64,000 nucleotides of DNA from Symbiodinium natans (taxonomy: Eukaryota > Sar > Dinophyceae > Suessiales > Symbiodiniaceae), in NCBI GenBank assembly GCA_905221605.1, contig CAJNDS010001591.1, positions 124,001-188,000 of the forward strand, written 5' to 3'. A model generated the notes under the pieces. It was not told the DNA's origin, did not search any database, and saw only the letters and a program-made list of their open reading frames with translations. A program made the translations under genes and the position numbers. Positions 47,555 to 56,515 of the stretch are shown one piece after another (the stretch's first letter is position 1; each line of letters starts with the position of its first letter).

Positions 47555-48581
47555 GGGAGCTGCGAGCATCCGAGCCGCTACCTTGCTTATCAAGGGATTG
47601 GATGGTTTATCATCCGCGTTGCTGGCAAAACACCCTACGGTTCATTTCAGAGTGGCATCCTTTCGGGAGAAATTGGGGGTGGACTACTCACCGACCTCTG
47701 AAACTGCGACACAACTAGCTGAAATGTTACAGGCAGAGTTTGAACTGCTATTGCATAGTGCTGGTGAACAAGAGGTGAAGCAGGACTCGGACGCCAAGAA
47801 AAGGGCAAGGTTAAACAAAGCCCAAAAGGGAACTGGTGACGAGACGGAGGAGGGTGACAAAGGCAAAGGGAAAGGAAAAAGGTACAGCGGTGATGGTGAA
47901 CGTCCTTTCTGTTGGATGTATGGGAAGACTGATGCAGGCTGCAAGTTCGGATCCCGTTGCAAATTTCGCCATGATAAAGACTCCCTGGAGCGAGGAAGAT
48001 GTTTTGAGTGTGGGGCTGTTGGCCATCTACAGCCGCAGTGTCCATATAAGGATGGTGCAAGTTCCAATGTGGACTCAAACCCTGAGAGGAATAGATCAAA
48101 AGGGAATTCTCCCAAGGGAAGAAAGGGCGGCAAAGGTGCGAAATGGGGAAATGCCAAAAAGGCAGAGGTGGCTGAAGGGGGAGATGAGACGGCTAATGCG
48201 GGATTGGATAAAGGTTCTGCAAGTCCCTCATCACCATCAACACCCAATCAGGTCCTTGCTGAAGCGTTAGAAGTGCTGAAATCTATGAAGCTGTCATCAG
48301 CGCAGTCAGCATCAAGCGGGGATCCCAGTGTTCGAATGTTATGTGGCTCTGGATTGTTTCAGCAGGAAGGGAGAGTGGCGTTGGTGGATACAGCTGCTAC
48401 GCATCTTGTGCGGACGCTTTTTCCATGGGAATGTTTACCCGACACTACTGTTATGGTGCAAAGCGCGCTTGGTGGTGTGACGATGAGGATTACAGAGAAA
48501 GGGACGTTGATTAGGGAAGACAATGGGCCCCTGATTATCCCTCTCTGGTTGATTTTGAGTTTGGGGCGAACCTCACCGTGA
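47550..48581 (+). pseudogene. Retroelement Gag C-terminus, zinc fingers and first protease motif
   Basis: After two slips (near 47547 and 47575) the frame reads ATLLIKGLDGLSSALLAKHP onward. Zinc sites: C-x9-C-x5-C-x3-H at about 47910-47972 (CCCH-like) and C-x2-C-x4-H-x4-C at 48000-48041 (CCHC knuckle, CFECGAVGH). A Lys/Gly-rich linker follows, then VALVDTAATHLVRT (48378-48419), an aspartic-protease-like site with Asp at 48387-48389 but Ala where Gly is usual. The frame stops at 48581; the natural continuation (SLVDFEFGANLTVIN) is one frame back, as if one C were missing at 48539-48541. Confidence 0.7.
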
Positions 48582-49492
48582 TCAATGAGATGTGTCACGT
48601 GAGTGCAAAATCTTCGCTGGACCAACTCTTGTGGTTTGAACATGGCTGTTTGGTTATGGATTACAAAACAGCTGAGAAAATGGTTTTGCATGCTGAAAGG
48701 CAGCGTGCGTCTTTGTCCCATTCTCAATGGAGGAATGGAAGGGCGGACTGTGGAGTCGGTTCGTCTGATGCCACGTTGTTGCCGAAGCAGGGAGAAGGCC
48801 GAGGAGTATGCGTTCTACATGTGGCCAGGGTTTCTGACACCAATGAGTGTTCGGGAATGGGCATGTTGGACTCGGGAGCATCACATCCTCTCAGATCACT
48901 TCGTCCTGGTGAACAGCTTCTGCAGCAAAAGGTGTTGGTGTCTTTAGCTGTTGGATCTCGGGAGATGTGTATTACCCCAGGTGGGACCCTGGTAACTCCT
49001 GAAATGGTAAATCCACTAGTGCCAATTGGCAAAGCGAGCGCCTTGGTTGGTCTCAGAGTTCAGTGGCGTGGTGGCAAGTGCACAGCCTCACATCCTGTTC
49101 TGGGGGAACTTCGCGTTCGCGATTTGAATGGGTGCCCTTGTTTGGAAAAGGAGGTGGCGCTTCAGATCATTGATGAAATGGATTGGTGTTCACCAAAGCA
49201 AGCATTGAAGGTGGCACGTATGGTTCAAGGGTGTCCGAATACGGACAATGAGGTGGCTGTAAAAGCGTCGTTGCAAAGCGCAGCGCGAACAGCGTCAGCA
49301 AATGAGGAGGAGTTCGTCCAGGCATGCTGGCGGTTTCTTCGGTGGTATTATGGGGATATACCAGAAAATATGCTGATGGAGCTGTTGCCACGTGGAGATA
49401 TTGCAGCGTTGCCTGTGTGCAAGAGACATTTGTTTCAACCTGGGGGGGACTTGGGTAGAAGGAGTCTCGCGGCAAAGCGTGTGAAAGGTTGA
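48542..49492 (+). pseudogene. Retroelement protease region with canonical DSGA motif
   Basis: It reads INEMCHVSAKSSLDQLLWFE, then after about 90 residues GMGMLDSGASHPLRSLRPGE with the active-site Asp at 48869-48871, then VSLAVGSREMCITPGGTLV and VPIGKASALVGL. DSGA is the retroviral/LTR-element aspartic-protease signature. A stop after AAKRVKG ends the element; downstream frames show no integrase HHCC or DDE. The true reading enters this frame from upstream rather than starting with a methionine here. Confidence 0.7.
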
Positions 49493-49756
49493 TCGCATCG
49501 GAACCTGAGAACCCTGCCTTAGGCTAAGGCGAAACTCCTCTTCTTGAGAACAAAAGCTCAAATGACCGACAGTGGATTCCAACGGTACGGGATCTCACAA
49601 CAAAAACAGGGCATGTACCTTGCGCACAGATCGTGCAGAGAACTGATCGAGCGGCTTTTTTTCCCGAACGCAAGCAGGGCGATACGGAGCATCTCGCGAT
49701 GCTGTCAGAAGCCTTGTGCTGCTGTCTGCTCCTCCTCCTTTTAAAGTACCAGTAGG
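49493..49756. other. Element-to-telomere-repeat junction
   Basis: No gene and no recognisable LTR. A frame continuing past 49492 soon meets stops. Confidence 0.4.
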
Positions 49757-49781
49757 GGGTTTAGGGTTTGGGGTTTAGGGG
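49757..49781 (+). repeat. Telomere-type array, G-rich on plus (short)
   Basis: GGGGTTTAGGG, TTTGGGG and TTTAGGGG: about three units. Confidence 0.9.
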
Positions 49782-49831
49782 CAACAGATGCTTTCATGCG
49801 TCATCCCAAGCAGAGATATATGAAGTAGGGT

Positions 49832-49990
49832 AAATATTTCTTGTACTGCGGACCGGAGGTCGTGAATCATATCAAGGTGAGACAGCTTAGATTTGTACTA
49901 AGCACGGTATATATTTCTTGTACCCCCAAAAGGACACCAGGTATATACACTCACCAATATGAAAAAGGAACCTTATATACACTCACCAAA
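49832..49990 (+). repeat. Paired short repeats between telomere arrays
   Basis: ATATTTCTTGTAC occurs at about 49833 and 49911; TATATACACTCACCA occurs at about 49940 and 49973. No gene. Confidence 0.75.
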
Positions 49991-50009
49991 AACAGAAATA
50001 TGAACCCTG

Positions 50010-50096
50010 CCTAAACCCTAAACCCTAAACCCTAAACCCTAAACCCCAAACCCCAAACCCTAAACCCTAAACCCTAAACCCTAAACCCTAAACCCT
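50010..50096 (-). repeat. Telomere-type array (CCCTAAA)n
   Basis: About 12 CCCTAAA/CCCCAAA units. It pairs with the opposite-orientation array at 50199, leaving about 100 bp between. Confidence 0.97.
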
Positions 50097-50198
50097 GCTT
50101 CATATAGCAATGGCAAGGCCAAGGCCTCCATGCCGACGTCATGGTGCGAAAGCTCCCTCAGAGCACAGGTCTTCGAAAAACAATGGCCTGCTAACCCG

Positions 50199-50291
50199 GT
50201 TTAGGGTTTGGGGTTTAGGGTTTAGGGTTTAGGGTTTAGGGTTTGGGGTTTAGGGTTTAGGGTTTAGGGTTTAGGGTTTAGGGTTTAGGGG
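50199..50291 (+). repeat. Telomere-type array (TTTAGGG)n
   Basis: About 13 TTTAGGG units with two TTTGGGG variants. It is inverted relative to 50010-50096. Confidence 0.97.
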
Positions 50292-50304
50292 TCCAGCACT
50301 GAGG

Positions 50305-50847
50305 CTTGCACTCCAGCTGGGCGTCAAGGCCTCTTCTCAATGCCGCAAGCTCTCAAACCAACTATCTACAGACAAGAAGATCGAGCACGCACATACACAC
50401 GTGCCCTCTCGCCCACTCGCTCACTTCACTCACGACAGACCATTCCACTGCCGCCTCCAGTCGCATCGCCAAGTCGCGGATAACACTGCGAAGATGCTGT
50501 CTCATTCGGCGTTCCTTCGAACGTGGGAGTTTACGAAAATAGGGGGGGGACCTTAGTATCGACCCCCAAAGGGTTCTTGCACTCCAGCTGGGCGTCAAGG
50601 CCTCTTCTCAATGCCGCAAGCTCTCAAACCAACTATCTACAGACAAGAAGATCGAGCACGCACATACACACATGCCCTCTCGCCCACTCGCTCACTTCAC
50701 TCACGACAGACCATTCCACTGCCGCCTCCAGTCGCATCGCCAAGTCGCGGATAACACCGCGAAGATGCTGTCTCATTCGGCGTTCCTTCGAACATGGGAG
50801 TTTACGAAAATAGGAGGGGGGGGACCTTAATATCGCCCCCAAAGTGT
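50305..50847 (+). repeat. 271-bp direct tandem duplication, two nearly identical copies
   Basis: Unit 1 is 50305-50575 and unit 2 is 50576-about 50847. Both start CTTGCACTCCAGCTGGGCGT and differ by only a few bases: CACGTGCC/CATGCC, an A/G, a C/T in AACGTGGG/AACATGGG, and the G-run length. Each ends with ACGAAAATAGG and a GACCTTA(G/A)TATCG(A)CCCCC block belonging to the dispersed repeat seen at 33736. Short frames inside are identical by descent and not evidence of a gene. Confidence 0.93.
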
Positions 50848-50930
50848 AGGATCCCTTTATAGTATGGGCCCCAATAAGGTACCCCTAATGCCTGAAACCC
50901 CCATGGCAAAGATGCAGGGACTCCGATCCT
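50804..50930 (+). repeat. Second copy of the dispersed ~120-bp repeat
   Basis: Same block order as 33736-33858, including GTAGGATCCC and AAGGTACCCCTAAT. It overlaps the end of the 271-bp unit. Confidence 0.7.
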
Positions 50931-50967
50931 TCCACGAGCTCTTTGGGAAAAGTGCGTTCCAGAAGAA

Positions 50968-51030
50968 CCCGAAACCCTAAACCTTGAACCCTAATCCGAA
51001 ACCCTAAACCCGAAACCCTAAACCCTAACT
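50968..51030 (-). repeat. Degenerate (CCCTAAA)n array
   Basis: About eight units with CCCGAAA and CCTTGAA variants. Confidence 0.9.
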
Positions 51031-51087
51031 TTTAGCTGTAAGATGTAAAGCTAAGAGCGCAAGCTGCAACACCAGGCGGTGCCCCGG

Positions 51088-51407
51088 TACGATATCTTGC
51101 CGGTGTCCTGGGGTCCATGTGGTCCCCAACGCCAAGCTGCACGTGTTGTTGCCGGTGTCTTCTCCAAACCGAACCCCAGCGCCAAGATGTACGATTTGTT
51201 ACCGGTGTCTCGGGCTCCGTCGTGCCCTCATCTCTGAGATGTACGACTGCCGGTGTCCCGTGCTCGAAAGCAGCGGCGCAGGGCTAAGATGTACGATTTG
51301 CTGCCGGTGTCGTTGGCTCCACCGTACGATTTCTTGACTCTTGCCGGTGTCCCGGGACTCCAAGTGGCGCCCCCGAACCAAGACGTATACGATTTATGGC
51401 CGGTGTC
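51088..51407 (+). repeat. ~50-bp minisatellite, seven diverged units
   Basis: The anchor TACGATTTGTTGCCGGTGTC (with variants) ends at about 51107, 51159, 51209, 51257, 51311, 51351 and 51407. AAGATGTACGA often precedes the anchor, and CTCC/GCTCC motifs follow it. The spacing is 40-56 bp. Telomere arrays flank it on both sides. Confidence 0.88.
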
Positions 51408-51434
51408 CTGTGCTCCAAGGCCCCAGGTAACTGG

Positions 51435-51547
51435 CTAAACCCTAAACCCTAAACCCTAAACCCTAAACCCTAAACCCTAAACCCTAAACCCTAAACCCTA
51501 AACCCTAAACCCTAAACCCTAAACCCTAACCCTCAACCCTAAACCCG
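51435..51547 (-). repeat. Telomere-type array (CCCTAAA)n
   Basis: The cleanest and longest array here: about 15 units, mostly perfect, degenerating at the right end. Confidence 0.97.
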
Positions 51548-51929
51548 GCGCGAGTTGACGGCCAGCAGCGTCAGATCGCCCAGCCATGAAAAGCTTTCAG
51601 CCGGAAGTGCAATTCTTCACAGGATGCCCAAAGAGCCCAATACCCCTCAATTAAAGAAGATTCCTTAAATCATATTGAGGATCCCTGTGTAACTTAAGGT
51701 ATATTCCTTAAAAAAGGAGTATTGGGCTCTCTGGGTGGGAGCGACAATACATTTTCCGTCTTCTCTAACAGCAAGTTGAAGCCAGACAGAGTAGCTTCGG
51801 AGATCGCTATATGAGGTCTGCAGCTGAGTGAATGTGGTTCCGGGCTTTGGGACTTCATGGCTCCTTAGCACTTAAGGTTTGAAGAGTAAACTCCCGCTGT
51901 GGTAGGGCTGCGTTACTTTCGGGCTGAAG
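51548..51929. other. No gene seen between arrays
   Basis: Contains CCCCTCAATTAA (reverse complement of the 41.56-kb repeat core) at about 51643 and TTCCTTAAA-type motifs. No coding signal. Confidence 0.5.
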
Positions 51930-51983
51930 GCCCTAAACCCTAAACCCCCAACCCTAAACCCGAAACCCTAAACCCCAAACCCC
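51930..51983 (-). repeat. Degenerate (CCCTAAA)n array
   Basis: About seven units with CCCCCAA, CCCGAAA and CCCCAAA variants. Confidence 0.9.
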
Positions 51984-54818
51984 GCGCACCTGTGGCACCT
52001 CTCGCATCCGGATCTTTGCCTGATGGCGCTGTAGCTCCTGTCAGGCATCTGCCGGCCGATCTCCAGATATCCACGAAACTTCGAGGTTTTAGGTTCTTGA
52101 GCGCCCTTAGAACCATCACAAAAGAAACATGCGCATACTATGTCACACTCCCCTCAGAGTTTTGCTATAATGAATTCCGCTAAAGGTTTAGGATACGCCC
52201 ATTTCTGTTGGGGTTTAGGCTTCGGGGCCGAGGGACCCTAAGCTCTTACACCCTACTATACCGAATCAGAGGCTGCCAAGTCTAGGATATGGGAGTTGAA
52301 GGAAGTAAGGGAACTTTAAACATAGAGCCCTACCAAAAAATGGGATCCTTATGATTACCCAACCCCCCACCCCCCCCCCTTGCCTTGGGCAACGTTCTTT
52401 CCCGTGAACCCACCCCCCCCCCCCCTCCCCCCCATATCCGCACCCAACCCTGGGCCTTGCAGCTTGCAGCCACCCTTAAAAAAATCATCACTGATAGGGG
52501 ATGCCGACGGACATGCCTCCTATACGAGTCGGAAAAATTGCTCACCCCTGAGACTCCAGCAGCCCTTATCCCCTCGTTATGGCCCCAGAGAGTGACATCG
52601 AGCACCAGCTCAGGCCTGACTGTTGGGGCCCACAGGGCTTGAACGCTTGACATGGCTTGACGGTCCCTGTTGGGGTTTGGGGTTCGCCGTGCCTGCTGCT
52701 CCAAAGATGCTCCTGGGCAGCTCTTGTCTGACCATCACTCCATTTCGGTATAGGGTCCGCTAGTCTGGAAGAGTAGAGAGTACAAGTTCCGACACGGAGG
52801 ATGCGGTTCATCTGTGACTGCTTCTGTTGGATCGACGCGTGAGCCGACTGAATCGCGGCTGCCAGGCGAAAAAAACACATGAGTCCTTGAAAGCATGGCC
52901 AGGACACCTTCCGTTCTCGAAGCGTTCATGACGAAAGGTCATCGCCTGCACCCAGGTAGGTCAGCACACTGGCTACAGCCGGCTAGATCCAGTGACCGAT
53001 CCGCCGATTATGCTTAAGGCTTAGATGATGGGGGCTGCGTACCTCATGTTGACCAGAAAACTCGTCCATTGATGATGAAACATTATTGCACAGGCCTGTA
53101 AACGGTGCCCAATGCAAAGCCGCAAGGTCGTGTAGTCTGCAATCCCCCTCCGCCTGCCTCACCACGCCGTGCTGAATCCAAGCTTGGCGCGCGCGCTCCT
53201 CGATTCGACACTGCACGAATGGTAAACGGGGTAATATGCAGTCTTAAGATGGCTTTAGGGCTTAAATAAGTACGAGTGGTATGGGTTTTTCATCCCCCAA
53301 ACAGTGGTAACATGTTGGGGTTCGTATGCTGGGTTCTTATGTATTACCTATGTTACTTAAAAGATTCAAGAGCTATCGAGTGGTTTTGTTGAGAGGCGTT
53401 ATGCCGCAGTGCATGCCGCGTCCTACAGGGAAGCACGATTCATCGTAACTTCCAATTCTTAGACCTCACTGATTCCCAAACGCTCGAAATGTTCAAAGTC
53501 CTGGCAGTGCCACACAATTTCACATCTCCCGCCAGACAAGGCGTGGAACGTTGTTGAATGCGTTGCCCTGAAAGCACTGGAATCGCTACCTCACTCGAAG
53601 GCTTCCGGACTCTTGATCCCGCCAGTACATGAGGCCGTAGAGAACGGTTTTGGGGCAGTGCCTTCCGTCCTGCCTGCAGCTTCTTGGTCAGCAGGTGGTG
53701 GCGGTGTATAGGTGGCGGTCGCGGTGGGGGTGGGGGTGGTGGCGGTGGCGGCGGCGGCGGTGGTCTTGGTCCGACATGGTCGTCCTGGTTGTCCTCGTCA
53801 TCATAATGGTCTTGGTGGTGTTGGTCGTCCTGGTGTAGTCGTGGGTTCATGGTGGTCGTCGCGGGGTCCTTGTGGCCCTGGTCGTCTGGGCTATCTTCGT
53901 CGTCGTGGTCGTGGCGGTCGTCGTCGTCGTCGTCGTCGTCGTGGCAGGGACGTCGGGGTTTACCTTGTGCTGAAGCGCTTTCACCGCTCAGGGATCTATC
54001 CTGGAATGTTAAGTGCATTCGGAAGCCGAGACACATGATGTTCCCAACGCATCAGTCCCAAAAACTAACCCCAACCTGCCTGCGCGGTGTCCCGTTCAAA
54101 CACCTCAGGTCTTCCACCTGTCGCAACGCCACAGCGTGGCAGTTGCCAATCTCTTCTGCGGCTCACAAGCGGGATTCTCTTCACAGCGTAAGGCCACCGA
54201 AGTCATCCCCCCTCAAGACCTTCACGGACAATGCAAGACTTCTGTTCATGACCTCACTCAAGACCTTCTCACAATGCAAGATTTGTTAACAGCATGGGTG
54301 GGCCCCCTTTCACCTCTGCCATTTCTAGCGCTTGCAGCTGCTAGATCTGAGTAGCCTCAAGGGGCACTCCCGTATGGTATCTGCACACAACACCTTCCCC
54401 CGAGATGGATCTTTCCTGTAACGGCTTATAACGGCTTGAAACAGGCTTTTCCTAGACAGGCCTACAGGGCTCTTTTTGGTTCCATACTCTACTTTGGGGT
54501 TAAGGGGTTTAAGGTTCAAGGGCTGCTTAGGCTTTGGGTCCCTCCCACATCTTGCATGACAAAACAGGCTTAGAGCCACTCTCGGATACATGGACTTACA
54601 GCACACACGACCTTCCCCAGTACCAAAGAGGCCTGATCGGAGCTTGAGCTGCTGTCCTGGCATCACAGTCGTCCAAACTTACAGTCTAGGGTGTAGGGTT
54701 GAGGGTTCAGGGTTCAGGGTTTACAGTTTCCCCGCAAGGGCTTGGAACGTTCGATCCGGCCATTTTGCGTGGTCTCGTGCTGTGCATGAGCCTGCTCGAG
54801 CGGACTGCTTGAGTCGAG
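51984..54818. other. Gene-poor repeat-rich DNA
   Basis: C-tracts lie at 52363-52379 and 52412-52432. GGT/GGC/GTC-rich low-complexity DNA covers about 53690-53945. A degenerate G-rich telomere scrap sits at about 54688-54723. Frames at 53440-54354 are compositional artefacts of the low-complexity tract. A protein-like segment at about 54105-54350 (SGSQAGFSSQRKATEV) is too weak to call. I see no supported gene. Confidence 0.45.
53690..53945. repeat. GGT/GGC/GTC low-complexity tract
   Basis: Strand-asymmetric G/T/C trinucleotide-like sequence. It translates to Val/Gly/Arg on plus and Asp/His/Pro on minus. Confidence 0.85.
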
Positions 54819-54852
54819 AAACCCTAAACCCTAAACCCTAAACCCTAGACCC
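54819..54852 (-). repeat. Telomere-type array (CCCTAAA)4
   Basis: Four units. Paired with an inverted array about 108 bp to the right. Confidence 0.93.
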
Positions 54853-54959
54853 AATAGCACATTGTTGAAGCGGTTTGGGGTCCTCGGCCACGACGAAGTC
54901 TTCGGGCAGCTCCTTGGGGCCATCTCGCTTGTTTTCAATAAGGTTTCATAGGTTTCATA

Positions 54960-54990
54960 GGGTTTAGGGTTTAGGGTTTAAAGTTTAGAG
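54960..54990 (+). repeat. Telomere-type array (TTTAGGG)3
   Basis: GGTTTAGGG units, then TTTAAAG/TTTAGAG drift. Preceded by two GGTTTCATAG motifs. Confidence 0.9.
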
Positions 54991-55389
54991 TTGGTTTCAT
55001 AGGGTTCCTTTCACGCACAATCGGGCGAAATTAGAAGCTTCTACAGTACCTGCTTTCAACACACGTAGATGGGTTCGGCGAGCCTTCCTTCGCTGCGCAT
55101 TTCATGGCTGTACACTCTGTCGGGTATTGCCCGATCTGCTGGGTTGCTTTACCGAACCAAACAGCGAGTTCGATGCTGAGAGACATCAAAAGCCTAACAT
55201 CCGAACCTTGGGGACGAAATGAACCCTGAAAGGGTTTATGGCTCATATACCTTAACAGGAGTTATATTAGTTATGGGTATATGACCCCAAGTTTAGGGTT
55301 CATTTCGTCCCCCAAGGAATAGTGAATCATGAACGCTTTTAGCTCCAAGTCAACACAACGAAGCTCCTGTGGAGAGGCGACGGATGCTG

Positions 55390-55457
55390 CCCTAAACCCT
55401 AAACCCTAAACCCCAAACCCTGAACCCTAAAACCCTAAAACCCTAAACCCTAAACCC
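55390..55457 (-). repeat. (CCCTAAA)n array with CCCTAAAA variants
   Basis: About nine units, including two 8-mer CCCTAAAA forms. Confidence 0.95.
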
Positions 55458-55539
55458 ACAGTTGTACGAAGGCTTGTTATCAGCTGCGGAACCCGCTCAC
55501 CCAGCGTCCAATAAAATTTCTTGTTGTTATCCTGGACGT

Positions 55540-55825
55540 TGCCGATATATTTGTTGTTCTTATCTTTGTCGGTCTGATTTTATTTATGCTTATTATTGTT
55601 ATTATTGTTGTTACCCATTACTATTATTACTATTAATAATATTAATACTATTAGTATGATTACTATTTCGATTACTATCACGATTATTATACATAATAAA
55701 GGCAATATATTTCATATTATTATTATTAGTATTGTTATTACTATTAATGCTAATGATACTAATATTATTAGGCCTATCATCGTGTATTATTTAATATTAA
55801 TATTATTGTTTTGTCGTCATTATTC
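55540..55825. repeat. AT-rich trinucleotide tract (ATT/TTA/ACT)
   Basis: Long run of ATTATT, ATTACT and TAATAT motifs. Encoded Ile/Thr/Leu frames are artefacts. Confidence 0.85.
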
Positions 55826-56111
55826 AACTGTTCTGATGCGAGCGGGCGCCGAGTGTCAGCTGATGGGAGTGCTGATCATATCGACATTCACATATCGTGT
55901 TAAAGAAGCTGAGAGCGCGGCCGAAGTCCCCGGAGTTTTTCTGAAGTGCGGCAGACGAAGGCCTGCTGGCGCTGCTGTGGATACCTCCTGGGACTCAACT
56001 TGGAATGCTAGGAGGGCGTTGTCCAGACCGTGCGCCATGAGACTCGAAGGTGGACGAGGGCTGCATCCGCACTTTCACGGACTCGAAGGCAGCTGCAGCT
56101 GCTGCTAAACT

Positions 56112-56186
56112 GCCCTAAACCCTAAACCCTAAACCCTAAACCCTAAACCCTAAACCCTAAACCCTAAACCCTAAACCCTAAACCCT
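56112..56186 (-). repeat. Telomere-type array (CCCTAAA)10
   Basis: Ten or more perfect units. On the minus strand the array begins right after an exon-like segment (CGCCAGG|GTTTAGGG), so its first GT could serve as a 5' splice site. Confidence 0.97.
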
Positions 56187-56361
56187 GGCGCCAGGAGAGG
56201 AATGGCCTTGCCCGCATTACCATCCTGTCGCAGCAGGGAGGGGGCCCTAGGACTGCAGAGTGTACGGTGCCCCCCGAAGCATACATACTTTGGGGATTAC
56301 TCCAGAAGCGCTTCCGGAGTGTCAGGAAGTTAGAGCCAGCACATGCAAAGCGCGACTCGAC
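56187..56361 (-). CDS. Minus-strand exon abutting the telomere array
   Basis: On the minus strand, after gtgcag|G (start at 56361), the frame reads VESRFACAGSNFLTLRKRF, WSNPQSMYASGGTVHSAVLG, then RMVMRARPFLSWRQ, directly followed by the telomere repeat. Composition and the AG|G start support a true exon. Family not recognised. Confidence 0.45.
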
Positions 56362-56515
56362 CTGCACGAGCACTGGCTGCATTGGCTTTCAGCAAAGAGC
56401 AGGTCCTTGGCCCCGTGACCTGCTGCCGGGCATATCCGGGCATCTTCTGTGTCCTGGACGAGGCTCGACAGTTGACAGACCGTCGTGAAAGGAAACCTCG
56501 CGTCGTGACCTTGCC

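Larger units (their letters stand above)
45540..49492 (+). mobile_element. 5' half of a copia-like LTR retrotransposon (Gag, zinc fingers, protease)
   Basis: A single reading of about 1,229 codons from ATG 45807 to the stop at 49492, broken by four one-base slips. Order: N-terminal acidic region with NPFWSERAHEEMRLRQ; capsid-like helical region (47100-47760); CCCH finger; CCHC knuckle; two aspartic-protease motifs. No integrase, reverse transcriptase or RNase H is present, and no LTR was identified, the left side being cut by the assembly gap. A telomere-type array starts 265 bp after the end. Base composition is more AT- and purine-rich than the neighbouring genes. Copia placement rests on the gag-protease style known from dinoflagellate elements and is not proven without the polymerase. 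Confidence 0.75.

Noticed and set aside
50306-50813. Pair of near-identical small proteins of 78 and 96 codons
   Set aside because: They exist because the 271-bp DNA unit is duplicated; no coding signature.
51088-51407. CRISPR-like array
   Set aside because: Repeats are diverged, spacing is uneven and the nuclear eukaryotic context has splicing; a minisatellite fits better.
53440-54036. Asp/His/Pro-rich minus frame and Val-rich plus frames
   Set aside because: Products of the GGT/GTC low-complexity tract.
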